Assembly: GCA_049999725.1 (NCBI GenBank)
Contig: JBNGIS010008465.1
Location: 1-64,000, forward strand
Length of the DNA stretch: 64,000 bases
DNA from: Haplomitrium mnioides
Lineage: Eukaryota > Marchantiophyta > Haplomitriopsida > Calobryales
Direction: 5' to 3'
Position numbers and translations under genes: made by a program
Part shown: positions 32,293-44,574 of the stretch, in pieces
Numbering within the stretch: the stretch's first letter is position 1
Layout: every line of letters starts with the position of its first letter
Notes under the pieces: generated by a model
Seen by the model: only the letters and a program-made list of their open reading frames with translations
Told to the model about the DNA's origin: nothing
Databases searched by the model: none

Positions 32293-32757
32293 TGTAAAAG
32301 AATTCAAGAACAAATTCCAAATGAGTAATAATGTAAACATTACTCTAATAGAGTTATTCAACCAAATGTCACTAAGATAGGCAAAGACCAATAAGACAAG
32401 CAAAAGCCATAAAGACAAGCAATCCAAAAACACAAGCAAATGGGGAGGAACTCTAGAATAAAGAGTTGAGCAATGAAGCTCTTCTATTTATACTTGAGAA
32501 GAAGCTGTCATTCTACTTCATTTACTTACAAGTCACTTCCAATTTCAACCTTGAAAAATGACCTTATCCTACTTCTCTAAAAGTGACTTTAAGACAAGTA
32601 ATGCTAATACCACTTCACTAAAAAAATGTTCCAACTATAAAAGTGATCTTTTACCAAATTTCATTTAAAGATGATCCCTCTTTAATAATCACTACCATCT
32701 CATTTACTCCTCTTTATTTTCTTATAAATAACACAACATCATGCTTGTACTATTGCA
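32293..32757 (-). repeat. Family B LTR, minus strand (B5, 465 bp)
   Basis: On the minus strand it starts TGCAATAGTACAAGCATGAT and ends GAATTCTTTTACA. TTTATAAGAAAATAAAGAGG and CAAGTATAAATAGAAGAGCTTC are present. The family B chromodomain end lies just upstream on the same strand, so this is the 3' LTR of B5. Confidence 0.82.
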
Positions 32758-32762
32758 TGATC

Positions 32763-32850
32763 TCCTACTTCTAATTGATAACATTTTTGTCGTTGTCGAA
32801 AGCTTCAAACAATTGAATAGTATTTTGAGCATTTTGAATGTTAGAATAAG
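32763..32850 (-). pseudogene. Chromodomain tail of B5
   Basis: The minus strand reads YSNIQNAQNTIQLFEAFDND and then KNVIN, stop, matching the end of B1 (SNLENAQKVIQNFQSCGNDE). The rest of B5 is missing to the right because the LTR of B6 starts at 32851. Confidence 0.75.
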
Positions 32851-33315
32851 TGTAATAGTACAATCATGATGTTGTACTATTTAGAAGATAATAAAGGGGA
32901 GTGAAGAAAGCAGTAGAGGGTTACTTTTAGGGTTCAAATCATTTTAAGGTTACCTCCTTTTGAAGTTACTTTAAGTGAAGTGGTATAAGATTACTTTAAG
33001 AGTTGAAGTAAGATTACCTACATTTGAAGTGTTTTTTTAAGAAGTAATATAAGATAATTTTTAGGGCTGAAGTTGGAAGTGACTTGTAAGTGAAAGAAAA
33101 GAGATGACACCTTATTCTTGTGTATAAATAGAAGGGCTTCATAGCCCGACTTTTCATTCTAGAGCTATTCTCAATTTGGTATGATTTTTTGGTTGCTTGG
33201 CTTTGGCTTGCACTCTTGGCTTTTGCTTGCTTATTTAACTTGAGGTGCATGACTCTATTAGAGTTATTTTGGAGTTGTTGCTCACTTGAAAGTTGGTTTT
33301 TTGAATTCTTTTATA
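32851..33315 (+). repeat. Family B 5' LTR of B6 (465 bp)
   Basis: It starts TGTAATAGTACAATCATGAT and ends GAATTCTTTTATA, with the TTGTGTATAAATAGAAGGGC promoter region at about 33115-33135. A primer-binding site follows directly. Confidence 0.85.
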
Positions 33316-33329
33316 TTGGTATCAAAGCT
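33316..33329 (+). other. Primer-binding site of B6 (initiator-Met tRNA type)
   Basis: TTGGTATCAAAGCT directly after the LTR. Plant retrotransposons primed by initiator-Met tRNA carry TGGTATCAGAGC, so this differs by one base. Equivalent sites are at 35101 (TTGATATCAAAGC) and 45806 (TTGGTATCATAGC), and on the minus strand at about 59538-59552. Confidence 0.75.
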
Positions 33330-33360
33330 ACGGTTTTTTTTTTTTTTTTGTGGAGAGTTG

Positions 33361-34580
33361 CATGGAGAATCAAGAAGTGATAATTCAAGCAATACAACAA
33401 CAAATCAAACTTCTTTCTTGCCTTTTAGAAATTCAAATACAAATAAGAAAAATTGCACATTTTCAAGAAGATTAAAGTCATGTGCAATTTTCCAAACCAA
33501 AAGCATATGACGTTTAGCACCCTAAATGTAGAGCATGAGCGCTTATGCCAAAGAGAAGTATGTTTTTATTGTTGACAACTTGATCATATAATTGCAAATT
33601 GCCTACATCACCAAGTTTAACCACACACTCCTGTTCAAGCAACAATTATTGAAGATGAAAACCAAGGAAATGATAGACCTAAAAAAAGCTGAAAGCTTGA
33701 TTAGCTCCAATAGAATTAAGAGATTAAAAAGAATTCGAAGCACATAGTTTCGATTAGATGGTATGGTTGATGGGTATTTTGTAGAATATTGGTGGATCGT
33801 AGAAGTTCTAAAAATTTCATATCAATACATTTTGGAAAGAAAATCAAAGCTAAAATTTTGCTTTTCAAGGGAAGTTTTGCAACTATGGCTGATGGTCAAA
33901 AACATGAGGTGTTCTAGTCACACAAGCCATTTTTTCTAAAGACTCTTTGAGGAATCCATAGATTTTGTTAATACACCAATACAACATAACTTGAATTTGT
34001 TGTTTTGCCCAATCAACTTGAACGCATCAATCTTTAAGCCAAGGAAAGCCTAAAATAAAGTTACTTTACAATGAAAGCAAGCTCTTTGGGGCATCCAATA
34101 CCATTGGTGAAGAGGCCAAAATCAGTTGAGCATAATGCTTTGATGGAAAAGGAGTTGTATGTCTTTGCTATGTGGATCAAGCCTATTGTAGACTTGAATA
34201 AAGAGGGCGGGAAATTCGTACTAACCTCAATGATTGATGATATTTTGAAGGAGCTTGTAGATGTGTTTCTAGATGATTTGCCAAAAGAATTACCAACTCA
34301 TCAAGGAATGCATTTTCCAAATGAGTTGATGCCAAAAAAGTACTTCGTATAATTGGAAAATATATCGGCTATTGTTACAAGAGTTGGAAGAGCTTCTCAG
34401 TACATTGACAAATATTCTTGAGAAGGAATTGAATCAACATAGTACTTCGTTTTGAGGAGCACTGGTATTGTTTGTACCAAATAAAGATGGTGGATTTTGT
34501 CTTTGTATAAGTTATCATGCTTTGAACAATCAAATAGTAAAGAATGCTTATACTTTACTATATAATGATGATTTGTTGGA
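33361..34580 (+). pseudogene. gag, protease and partial RT of B6
   Basis: gag starts MENQEVIIQAIQQQIKLLSC near 33361 and is shortened. A zinc-knuckle-like CxHC region lies near 33540-33610. The protease tail and linker read MIDDILKELVDVFLDDLPKE (34235-34290). RT reads FVPNKDGGFCLCISYHALNN (34471-34530) and is cut at DDLLD (34580) by the LTR of B7. Confidence 0.78.
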
Positions 34581-34606
34581 TGTAATAGCACAAGATTTAT
34601 GTTGTG

Positions 34607-34677
<71 letters not shown>

Positions 34678-35100
34678 AGTAAGTAGTAGAGGATCACTTT
34701 TAACGTTGATTTGAGATAAGATTGCTTGCCTTCAAAGTTACTTCTAGTGCTTTTAGGGTTGAAATTAGAAGTGATTTCTAAGTGATCAATTTAGGGTTGA
34801 AATTGGAAGTGACTTGTAAGTGAAGAAAGAGGGATGACACCTCCTTCTCTTGTATAAATAAAAGGGCTTGATAGCCCCACTCTTCATTCTAGAGTTTCTC
34901 TCGAATCACTTGGCTTCTTTGGTTGTTTGGTTTTTTCTTGCCACTTGGTCTTAGCTTGGGCATTGAGTTGCATAACTCTATTACAATTATCTTGTAGTGG
35001 CTTTGCTTTGCTTGCATTATTGACATTTGGTCGAAGAACTCTATTAGAGTTGACTTTGAGTTTCTGCTCATTTGGATTTGGTCCTTGAGATTATTTTACA
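34581..35100 (+). repeat. Family B 5' LTR of B7 (520 bp), containing a (TA)n microsatellite
   Basis: It starts TGTAATAGCACAAGATTTAT and ends GAGATTATTTTACA. The TTTATAAGAAAATAGAG section of other copies is replaced by a TA run at 34608-34673. A TATA region (TTGTATAAATAAAAGGGC) lies near 34850, and a primer-binding site follows at 35101. Confidence 0.84.
34608..34673. repeat. (TA)n microsatellite, 66 bp
   Basis: A pure TA dinucleotide run of about 33 units, probably seeded by the TTATAT of the LTR sequence it replaces. Confidence 0.97.
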
Positions 35101-36464
35101 TTGATATCAAAGCTACGGTTCATTTTTGGTGGTGAGTTATATGGAGAATCAAGAGGCGGTGGTTCAAGCAATGGAACAATGGTCTAAATATCTTTCATGT
35201 CTTTTGGAAGAAAGAATGAAAGAAAGAGCAACTTTTCAAAAAGAAGAGAGTTATGGGCAATTTCCAACGCCAAAAACATATGATGAGAGGATGGTTTATG
35301 GTGCATTTGAGAACTTCATATTCGATTATGAGAAATATTTTGAAGCTACAAACATTAGAAAGGATGATCAACAAATTCTATTTACAGCAAGTCAATTAGA
35401 AAAAGTTGCAAAGACTTAGTGGAGATATCAAATAGAACAAGCACAACCTGGATTCATTGCTCCTATTGTTTCTTACCAATGATCAAGGAATAAATTTTCC
35501 GATTGAGTTGATACCACAAAGTACTCCTTATAGTTGACCTATTTATTGGTTATCACCATAAGAATTAGAGGAGCTTCAAAAGACCTTGATGGACCTTCTT
35601 GAAAAGGATTTTACTTAGTATAATGCTTTGTCTTAGGGAGCTATAATATTCTTGGTACCAAAGAAAGATGGTGGATTTTGTTTTTGTAGAGACTGTCAAG
35701 GCTTGAATGATCAAACACTAAAGAATGCCTATCTTCTACCTCGTGCAAATGACTTGTTAGATCAATTGAGTGAAGCGCAATTCTTTTCAGAGTTGTATCT
35801 TCAAGGTGGCTATTGGAAAATTCTTATCAAACCAAGTGATATACCAAAGACAACTTTTCATACAAGGTATGGGCATTTTGAGTGAAAGGTTTTTATATTT
35901 GGTCTTACTAATGCTCTGACAATATTCATGGATCAAATGGATTGAGTTTTTGATGGTTTATTGGATAAGTTAGTGTTGGTGTTTTAAGACAACATTGTTC
36001 TCTTTAGTAAAAGTGAATTTAAGCATTGCAATCATCTCAAAGAAGTATTGCAACGACTACACAATTAGAACTTTTAGTGTACGATGTCTAACTGTGGATT
36101 GGCAAGTTTTTATCGAAGATTCATTCATTACTATGCTCATATTGCTGCACCGCTTACAGATCTGTTAGGAAAGGTGGTAAATTTTTAATGGATGACCAAA
36201 GAGCAAGAGGCATTTCAATGACTCAAGGATGCGGTGTCTTCTCGTCCAAATCTACAACTGCATGATCCAAAAACATGTTGTATAGTTGATTTTAATGTAT
36301 TTAGTTTTGCTATTGGAACAACAAGAGTTTGAGGATGGACTTTATCCAATTACTTTCGTGTCACATCGAATAAATACAACAGAGAAATACTATTCTACAA
36401 GGAACATGCAAGATCTTGTCACTTTGCCTCCAACCACGTCAACATCCTCTTGTTCTTGATGGTT
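35101..36464 (+). pseudogene. gag, RT and RNase H remnant of B7
   Basis: gag: MENQEAVVQAMEQWSKYLSC and RMKERATFQKEESYGQFPTP, then NFIFDYEKYFEATNIRKDDQ (35310-35370). A deletion then joins it to RT near 35480. RT: LVPKKDGGFCFCRDCQGLND, LPRANDLLDQLSEAQFFSEL, GHFE. The catalytic FLDD block reads VFxDNIVLFS near 35970 with a stop. RNase H runs to about 36380, then a short integrase scrap (RQHPLVLDGL) to 36464 where M2 starts. Confidence 0.82.
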
Positions 36465-36829
36465 TGCGCGCATAGACATTGTGCAACCAAACTTATTTCA
36501 AAATAACTTATTCTAATGTATATTTCAATTGTTGGGCTTCAAAATGTAATTAATGATAAATCCAAGTTTCTTGTGAAAACAAACCATGTTTTTTATACTT
36601 TTCATCAATTTTGAGATTTCCAATATTTTTATACTTTTACATAATGAAATTGATTCTTGCTCTATCATGCTTGTTGAAATGGCAAAAAATGAACTAAAAA
36701 ATTCACATAGTTTTTTTTTCTACAAAATAACCTCGTTTTGTTTGTTTTTTGAGCTTGAAAACTACATTTGTCCCGAAACAAATGTTTGTGTTTTGAGTGG
36801 CATGTTCTTGGTTCAAAGTAGCGGTTGTT
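36465..36829 (+). mobile_element. Element M2: right-terminal fragment of element M
   Basis: It begins with one palindrome core (TTTGCGCGCATAGACATT) and matches the right end of M1 (15990-16378), including GTAAT(C/T)AATGATAAAT and the terminal TTCAAAGTAGCGGTTGTT. The left part is missing and abuts family B integrase sequence. It supplies a counterpart for the M1 gap at 16169-16268. Confidence 0.8.
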
Positions 36830-37087
36830 ACTTCTTTAAAAGTATCTTCAAAGGTAAGTAATCTTATCCCTTTGAGCCCTAAAAATGATCTTATCTTACT
36901 TCTCTAGAAGCAACTTTGAAGACAAGTAGTCTAATTCCACTTCAACCCTAAAAGCAAACTTGTACCACTTCACTTAAAGTAACTTCAAAGACAAGTAAAC
37001 TTAAAATGATTTCAACCCTAAAAGTAACCTTCTAATATTTCTTTCACTCCTCTCTATTTTTTAGATATAACACAACATCATGCTTGT
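36830..37087 (-). repeat. Family B LTR fragment between M2 and M3
   Basis: Minus-strand B LTR sequence (GGTTACTTTTAGGGTTGAAA-type segments, ending at CACAACATCATGCTTGT on the plus strand). It is 258 bp long and bounded on each side by a right end of element M. Confidence 0.75.
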
Positions 37088-37605
37088 AAGAGTCGTTACT
37101 TTGAACTAGAAACATGCTACTCAAAACAAGAACTTTTTTTTCCAAAAAAAAGAAGTCATTTTCAAGCTTAAAAAACAAAGAAAATGAGGCTATCTTTCAA
37201 AAACAAAAACTACGTGAGTTTTTGTACTTCAATTTTTTCCATTTTATTAAGCTTGATAGAGCAAGAATTAATTTCATTATACAAAGTTGAATGATATTCT
37301 TAGTTTTCATGAAAATATTGGAAATCTTAAGATCATTGAAAAGTATACAAATTATGGTTTGTTTTTACAAAAAACTTGCATTTTTATTTACTACATTTCG
37401 AAGCCCAGAAGTTGAAACATACATTGGAAAAAGTTATTTAAAAATAAATTTGGTCGCACAAACTCTATGCGCACTTAGACATTATGTTACTAACAACTTA
37501 TTTTTCGAAAACAAAATAAAAAAAATTTGACCAAAAAAATCCAAACAAACAAGAAGTCAAGGGAATGAGTTTGGAATCTCAATGCACAATAACAAACAAA
37601 ACCAA

Positions 37606-40437
37606 TTGTCAACCCCCTCCTTCGGTCTTTAACCTCCAAGGACTGCTATTTGGAAGGAAAAGGCGGACATTTACGGAGTTTAGGTTCTTTTATAAGATGG
37701 CCCCGCTGCAAATTATCACTTTCAGGCCTTAATGATGTTCTTCCTCATCTTATTGACCTTTCTCTTTGTTCAATTCTTCATTCACACATTCATCTACACC
37801 TCACCAGCTCCTCTGATCAAATTCCGAAGTGTATTTCAAGGATTCGAAATAGGATCCAAACGCAAAGTTTTACAATAAAGGGTCAAGTCCTGGTATCTGA
37901 ATCATAGAGGGGTGTTGCCTTCCCATATGAGGCTGATTCTTAGACTCTTGCTGAGTTGAGATCCTACCTACTTTGGATCCGAAGTGTCTCTTCAGGAAAT
38001 GCACCCAAAAGACAAAACTAACTAACCTATGAACACACCCATACAATACACTCCGTCAATACTCCTCTAACTTGGGATGTTCTCTGCAACACAATCTTGA
38101 CCTCTCAACACTCCATTCCTCTCTTCCCGCTACAGCTCTTCTGACTTTCCCAAGATCCAATCTTTTATGCCTCCATTGCACTTCCGATCTCCTCTAGACT
38201 TTCACGATTCCAATTACACTTCTTCCTTCTACTCACCACCCTTCTCCAGATGGTTTCTTAACTTCCCTTGCGAGAAGCCCTAAATTTACTTCCTCAAGAT
38301 CAGAAGAGGTCTTGTTTAACTTCCACCTCTGGAAGACAGTCCTCTCAACTGCTGCTAGCCACCCACTCCACCTCAAAGCTTTGTTGGATCTTCTACACCG
38401 TGTGCGAGCACGAATGCAGCTACTCCTCCTTAGCTTCACTTGAGAGAATAAACCAAAAACGCCCTCTAAACGTCCATGGGATTGTTGCTCCTGCATAGAC
38501 TACACTGAAATGACCCCAAAGATTCCACTTTGGCAACCTCTCCGATTTCAAGACGACCTAGACTTCTTTCCGCTTTCAAGTATCAGTCCACCTCCAATGC
38601 TGGTCCACCCGCAATGATAAGTACACCTGGATTGCCTAGGCCTCTAGAGCTCCCCGCCGAGCGATTCCCAACGCCCCTCTAGTCCACCTCCACCCCTGCT
38701 AGACCCGTGCTCGAGTTCACCTGCTTCAAGTGAAGCTTCAAGAAATCTGTCCTCCCTCCTTCGTGTGTCTTCTTTTTTGCTATTGTTCTCATGACTTGCA
38801 AGCTTGCATCCACAATCAACCTCCAAAACATCGTAGCCTATCTATTTATATCCCCCCGCGCTTACCTTTCCAAAGCCTTCTTGTTTCCCCCACTTTTGGT
38901 AGTTAAACCTGTTGAGCAATGGTCTTGGGATGCATTGCCACCTGGTCGGTACAAGCAAGGACGAGTTGAAGAAGTTAGTCCGAAGTCCCCAACTGTCGTT
39001 CTGAAGTTCCGTTGAATCCGGAGGAGATGCCTTTGGCGTGGACTGGTCTGCTAGACTTGGAGCGGCAGTTGGAAACTTGGTTGAATGTTGGTGAAGGTTG
39101 TCTACTGGAATCCCGATCTTGGTGTAGATTCGACGCTGGTAGCTTGGCGTAGATTCGAGGTTTCGAACCATAGAGTAGAGCTTGGCATTTCTAAAGTCGC
39201 ATATTCCGAAGTAGTTTTTGGGTGACCCTGATGAGGATCAAGCCAATGTTGCTAAGTCATTTAGATCCGCAGTAGAGCTGGAGAAACCTCTGACATTGTA
39301 AGGCTGAAGGAGATCCGAAGATGAATTCCCAAGACAAAAAGGAAGAATAATCCGAAGAGCCCCGGCCTCCAAATCCGATGAATTCGAAGAAGGCTAAGTC
39401 CGCAGAGTGATCTCAAAGCCAGACTCCACGTCATCCACCGTCGTCCTCTGGTGGGAAGTTGGACCGTCAGCAGCTCCTTTCCGAAGTTGACTGGGTTTCG
39501 AAGAGCACTGTCTGACGCTGTTTTCAACAGGGAAGTTGGAACGTCGCAGTTGACCTTCTCCTCGTCTAACTCTGAAGTTGACTGGATTTCAAAGAGCTCC
39601 GGATCTTTGATAGATTGCTATTTCGGCACTCCTTGTTCTTTCTGTTGGATCCCCCAACACATCCCTGCTAAGTGGGATCCCCACTTAAGGATGTCAATCA
39701 GAACCCTCTTAGGCGAGATCCCCACCTTGGAAGATGGATCGGAACCCCTTTAAGTGGGTTTCCCACTTAGGAAGGCGAGGTCCTGTTAAGCTCTACTGGG
39801 GCCCGCCACCTCCTTGTAAAGACTCTGAAGTTGTCCCTCTGCTTGTGCCTTCTGAGGAACTACTTCCGATACTTGTTTCGGACTCTCACCCTCGCTCTCA
39901 CTTCGGACAGCGGGAAAACATCTGTTGTTACCTGGAGAAAGAGGCGTCCCCTGATCTCTGGTGTTGTCGTTGCTCCTTGATGGCTGTCGCCTTGTCCCCT
40001 ACTTTGAATCCTCCTTTCTGACTTACTGGGCGATCCTTAATTCCTTAGTTATTGCTTCCTCCCCTGCCCTACTGACGCACGACCTTCCTTGAAATTTGTC
40101 ATGTGGTCTCCTCTGCCTGATGCTCCATTGGGATTCTCCTCCGCTCTCATAATCCCCTTTTCTCGGCCTCGTATTCCTTCTCTCTTTTGGTCCCATCCTT
40201 CCGAGATTTTTTGGTGCTGACATCTCCGACTCTTGCCCCCTTCCCTCACAATATGCGTCCGATTCCTCTACTTCAGATCGGTAAAATAAAGTAACCTGTA
40301 CTTAGCTTCCAATTAGAGTTGTTCTGTTGCTTCCAAACTATCTTACCACTTCAGAATGGAGAAATATTGTCGCTGCCACTTCTGGTTCCTTGCAATCCGG
40401 ATTAACACTTGTTCTATTGGCTGATACCAACCCTTGT
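37606..40437 (-). mobile_element. GC-richer retroelement-like insertion inside M3
   Basis: Sequence colinear with M1 stops at ACAAAACCAA (37605) and resumes near GACTTCAAAG (40441). On the minus strand TTGGTATCAGCC (40430-40419) looks like a primer-binding site, followed by an open frame with basic gag-like content (GPKERRNTRPRKGDYESGGE, 40223-40023). No protease, RT or LTR is recognised. Short palindromes AAGTGGGATCCCCACTT-like occur at 39669-39770 and recur in 61832-64000. Many short frames occur on both strands, none with a known domain. Confidence 0.5.
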
Positions 40438-40479
40438 GCAGACTTCAAAGCTCTTCTTTGAAGTTAAAACAAGAAAGAA

Positions 40480-41160
40480 GCTTTCCTTTGTAGTTGAAAA
40501 TCCATACGCGTAAATGGTAAAGTGGTGAGATTTTAGAATGTTTTAGCAATTCAAAATATTTTGTAATTTACAGATTCATATACGCAAAGGAGTAATTGTT
40601 CAAAATCAAAAAGGCTACTGGGTTTAGAGATTTACTTCAGAGTCTAAACAAGCAGCAAGCTCCAAGTTTTGAAACAAAGCCTCCCAAACAAAAGGCTTCG
40701 AGTTCTACAAGAGAGCCTTTGAGTGGTATGGAATCTTAGTTCCACAAGATAGTTTTCGTATGTAGAAGGTTCAAGGTTGTGTATGAGAGTCAGTGCGTGT
40801 GGAAGGCTTCAACTTCCACACCAAAGTCTATGTGGGCATAGGAATTCAAGTTCAACATCTGAGCATTTGACAACAAAAACTATGTTGACATATGTTTTTA
40901 GCTTTGTACGAGAGTCTATGCGAGAATGAGGTTTCGACTTGGGCATCAAGTCTATGTACGCATAAGGTTCAAACTTCTATATTCGAGTCCAAATCCACTT
41001 GCGGTTATGTTTTCCGCAGCAAACTCAAGGCACATTTATGATTCTATTTTCTAAATCAAAATATAAGAGTAAAAGAGTTACAAAGCCTTATATCAAAGTC
41101 AAAGTACATTAAAGGTTTTAAGTTTTACATCAAAGTCTTTGCAAGCAAAGGATTAAATAG
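40480..41160. repeat. Degenerate palindrome array of M3 (counterpart of array e)
   Basis: Cores such as ATACGCGTAA, ATATACGCAA, ATGTGGGCAT, ATGCGAGAAT and ATGTACGCAT lie between 40505 and 40960, each followed by AGG or TAGG. They are more eroded than in M1 and hold no strict period. Confidence 0.6.
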
Positions 41161-41449
41161 TCAATTTAGATAGATGCTTCAGCGATACCTTCTAGCAATC
41201 AATAAAGAAAGAAAGAATACAGTTATATTTTGGATCAAAAAACATATTACAAACCAAATGAAAATTATAACTAAATGTTTGAGTTTCATTGAGAAAAGAT
41301 AAAAGTGAACTTGGAATGTTTTACACTAAAAAGTTCAAGGTGGCATATAAATTCAAGAAATTTCTTGATAATACAAGTACTTTAAGAAATAATAAACTCA
41401 ATTTACAACATAGATTGAAAATACAAAATAAACAATGGGGTTTCTAAAC

Positions 41450-43810
41450 AACTTTAGTCAATCATATTGACTTCTTCATATTCAGCTTTAGAAGATTCAT
41501 CAAGATTAGCACGGTGTGCCTTAGTGTTGATAACTTTGATTTAGTTTCTTTCAAACACATTCAGATTCATTGCTTTTTGTCTTTCATACTCAAACCAATT
41601 TTGATTTAATAGTAGCTAGAGTGGTCTTTCTCAATTTGTTTTTTCTGTATGAAAAGAAAATCAAAAGAAAAAATTGTGATTTGTGCTACATCAAGTACAT
41701 CAATATATAGCTTGGATTTGCATTTCCATTTTGTTGTTGCTGTTTTTTCTAAAATGTATTGTCCAGAAAATGCATCATCAACCTCATAAGCAAACTATTG
41801 AATACGTACTTGTTTCAGCTTGGCATCTTTCTCCTTATCAAATGACACAATTTTGAGGACTTTGGCAATCTAAAATGGTCTTTGCTTCGAGTCAAGTAAT
41901 GCAACAACAAAAATAAACATTTTTGCTTTCACCTCATGTAGGTTGCCAAATTTGAGCATGTATTTGGAGTAATGTGAAACAATCCCTTCTTGCGGCCTAT
42001 GTGCTCTATTGTAGATAGCTCAACATGTAGAAAGTATATCTTCTATTGGAATATCTTTCTTGGGCTGTTGAACATCAAACTAAAAGCTTAGACGAACATT
42101 TTGAGAATCATTACAAGTATTTGTCGATGAAGGTGGAAATTCTACTTTGAGTCATTGTCTTTTTCTTTCAAGGATGTTAGCGACACTCTCTTATTGGGCA
42201 AGGAAAAAGTCATTCCACCAGTGAATATCAAAATTTTTAAAGAACTTATAGCATTTCTCACTTATATTGTCCTTTATTGCAAAAACCAATTTCTCTGTGT
42301 CAACTTCTTTTTCTTTCTTTTGCGATCGTTTTTTAAATTTTCACCTTTTTAACATTTGGAAAATGCATTCTACAATGTTTTGTAGTAGTCATAAGATTTC
42401 TATTTTGTAAAATTATCTGACAAGTTACAAACTTCATGAGTGGGCATTCTCTCATATTATCTTTGGAAAACAAATGTCCATCCATTCACGCAAGAGTACT
42501 CCTTTAGCAGATAATTCTCTATTTCTAAAATGTCTCTAAGATCTGGGCTCTTGAGATTTTGAATCCTTTGGATTCTATCATTCTCCACTAATAGTATTAA
42601 TTTGAAGGCTCTTATACAAACAATGGTATCGTTAAATAGAGTGAATCGATTGTCAAAATTGGAGTCTTTTCTTGGTGTTCTTCATTGCAACATAATATTT
42701 TGATTCCTCATGCTTTGTCAAAAATATGTTTCTCTCATACTTTAAAAAAAATGTGTCTTGCACAACGATAAGCAATTATTTCAACAACCTGAAATGTTCT
42801 TGCATTTGAAAATTGATATGAGATTGAGCGTTTTCTCCATAAAGCTCTTGTTATGATGGAATTTTGGCAAAGATATATCATGTAAAGTACTTACCCGTTT
42901 GAGTTTTTGTTTAGACAAGAAACTCTTATGTTTTGTTGATTGATTTGCTTTGTAGGAAAATCCAACCATCGAAGATAAAATATTATCTTTGAGATCTTGT
43001 ACATCATGAGAAACATTTTTTTGTCCTTTTGAAATAAGCTTTTGATCAATGTAGATCATTTGAAGATGTAGTAGAACTAGAGCATGTCAAAATCTTGAGC
43101 AGAAGGAGATGTTTTTTCTAAAATAATTGGCGCTATTGGCAATAACTTCATAGAAATGGTGAGTGATTGAGACGTTTTGCTTGAACCATTGCCTCAATTT
43201 TTGGCTGAAGACTTCTCCAAACAATTTCCATTTCGAGAGGATATTTCATTCTTGCTGAGAGATCCAACTTGCTGAAAAATTTACTCATTGTTTGAGTGGT
43301 ACCAACGGTAACAAAGTATCACCTCCAAAATTGAAACAGTCATTCGATATACTTTTTGTATTTTGGAAAAATAGTTTTGGATCTTGAACATTGTTTCCCT
43401 CATCTGCTAATGACAAGAAAGGTCCACAGCCGTCTCCAGATTCTAACTTGAACGTCTATTTGTTGACATGTTGGAGTAATCACTAAAAAGAGTAAACTTT
43501 GATTGCTTGATCGATAAGAAAGATCAATTGCTTGCAGAAGGTTGAGTCTTGGATCTTATACACGTATTGAGTTAACTCCTTTATCTTATATGTACATTGG
43601 GCTCATTTCTTGATTCTAATGCACATGAGATTCAATCTTTGATCCTTTATGTACATAAAGTTCACTCATTCAATCTTCTTCTATTGATGTATTTTGTTCA
43701 AAACCTGCAATTTTTTCCCAAAATACTTACCATCACACTTGGCGCCTTAGGTATTCCAACACTTAGCTCCTTGGAACAACGATGTGAAACAATCTCAAGC
43801 TCCGAGCTAA
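41450..43810 (-). pseudogene. M3 gene 2: transposase-like remnant
   Basis: Minus strand: ELSVGIPKAPSVMVSILGKN with a donor GTAAGT (about 43790-43725) matches M1 exon 1. LSKQKLKRVSTLHDISLPKF, a Cys cluster and KTHFF, then IVCIRAFKLILLVENDRIQ and YERMPTHEVCNLSDNF (about 43060-42440) follow. The centre containing the VGHTH block is deleted. The C-terminus reads ISSLKILIFTGGMTFSLPNK out of frame (42290-42160) and ends ANLDESSKAEYEEVN-like at about 41470. Confirms that gene 2 is part of M. Confidence 0.62.
43540..43680. repeat. Degenerate array in M3 (counterpart of array d)
   Basis: Eroded 30-bp units (TTGATCCTTTATGTACATAA, TGATTCTAATGCACATGAG) at the position of the first intron of gene 2, next to its donor site. 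Confidence 0.5.
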
Positions 43811-44128
43811 AGTAACACTTTTATGAGAATATGAATTATGAGATTCTAATCTCTTCTTGGTTTTAAACACTTCAAACATTTTAAAATAATAATGAAAAAC
43901 AAGAATCATTTTTTGAAATTTTAGTGTAAAAGAAGTGAGAATGGAAAGTTTCTTTCCATTGATCTTAGTTCACTTTCTAGTTTTTTTTTTCTTATTGTGG
44001 TCATTTTTGCTATGTTTTATGATTTGGTTTTTTTTTCCTTTCATTTTTTGTGAACTTTTTGTCATATATTTTTACTCTATTATTTTCTCTCATTTTTATG
44101 TTAGAGAAAAAGGCATCTCATGGCACTT

Positions 44129-44566
44129 GCAAAGAACTCAAAGATCGACTTTCAAATGACTAACAACTCTAAGATAAGGAAGACGTGAATGCCTTAAATT
44201 TTAGAAGAGGACAAAGAGAGACAAAGAAAAGAAAGAGAAGAAAGGCTAGAGAGACGGGAGTAGTTCAAATTGACAAAATGATTCGAGAGAAACTCTAGAA
44301 TGACGAGTGGAGCTATCAAACCCTTCTATTTATACAAAAGAAGGAGGTGTCATCTCTCTTCCTTCACTTACAAGTCACTTCCAATTTCAACCCTAATAGA
44401 GATTACTTACAAGTCACTTCTAATTTCAACCCACTTAATTTAAAGTAACTTCAAAAGCAAGTAAGCTTAAATTGATTTCAACTCTAAAAGTGACCCTTTG
44501 TCTTTTCTCTCACTCCTCTCTATTTTCATGTAAATAGTATATCATCATGTTTGTACTATTACACCA
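44129..44566 (-). repeat. Solo family B LTR in the intergenic region of M3
   Basis: On the minus strand it starts TGTAATAGTACAAACATGAT and ends near GAGTTCTTTGCA. M sequence lies on both sides and no internal B sequence is present. It occupies the region between the divergent genes. Confidence 0.78.
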
Positions 44567-44574
44567 TTGTTCTA

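Noticed and set aside
37650-40250. Many short open frames on both strands in the GC-rich block
   Set aside because: GC-richer DNA has fewer stops by chance; no domain was recognised except a weak gag-like basic stretch near 40023-40250.
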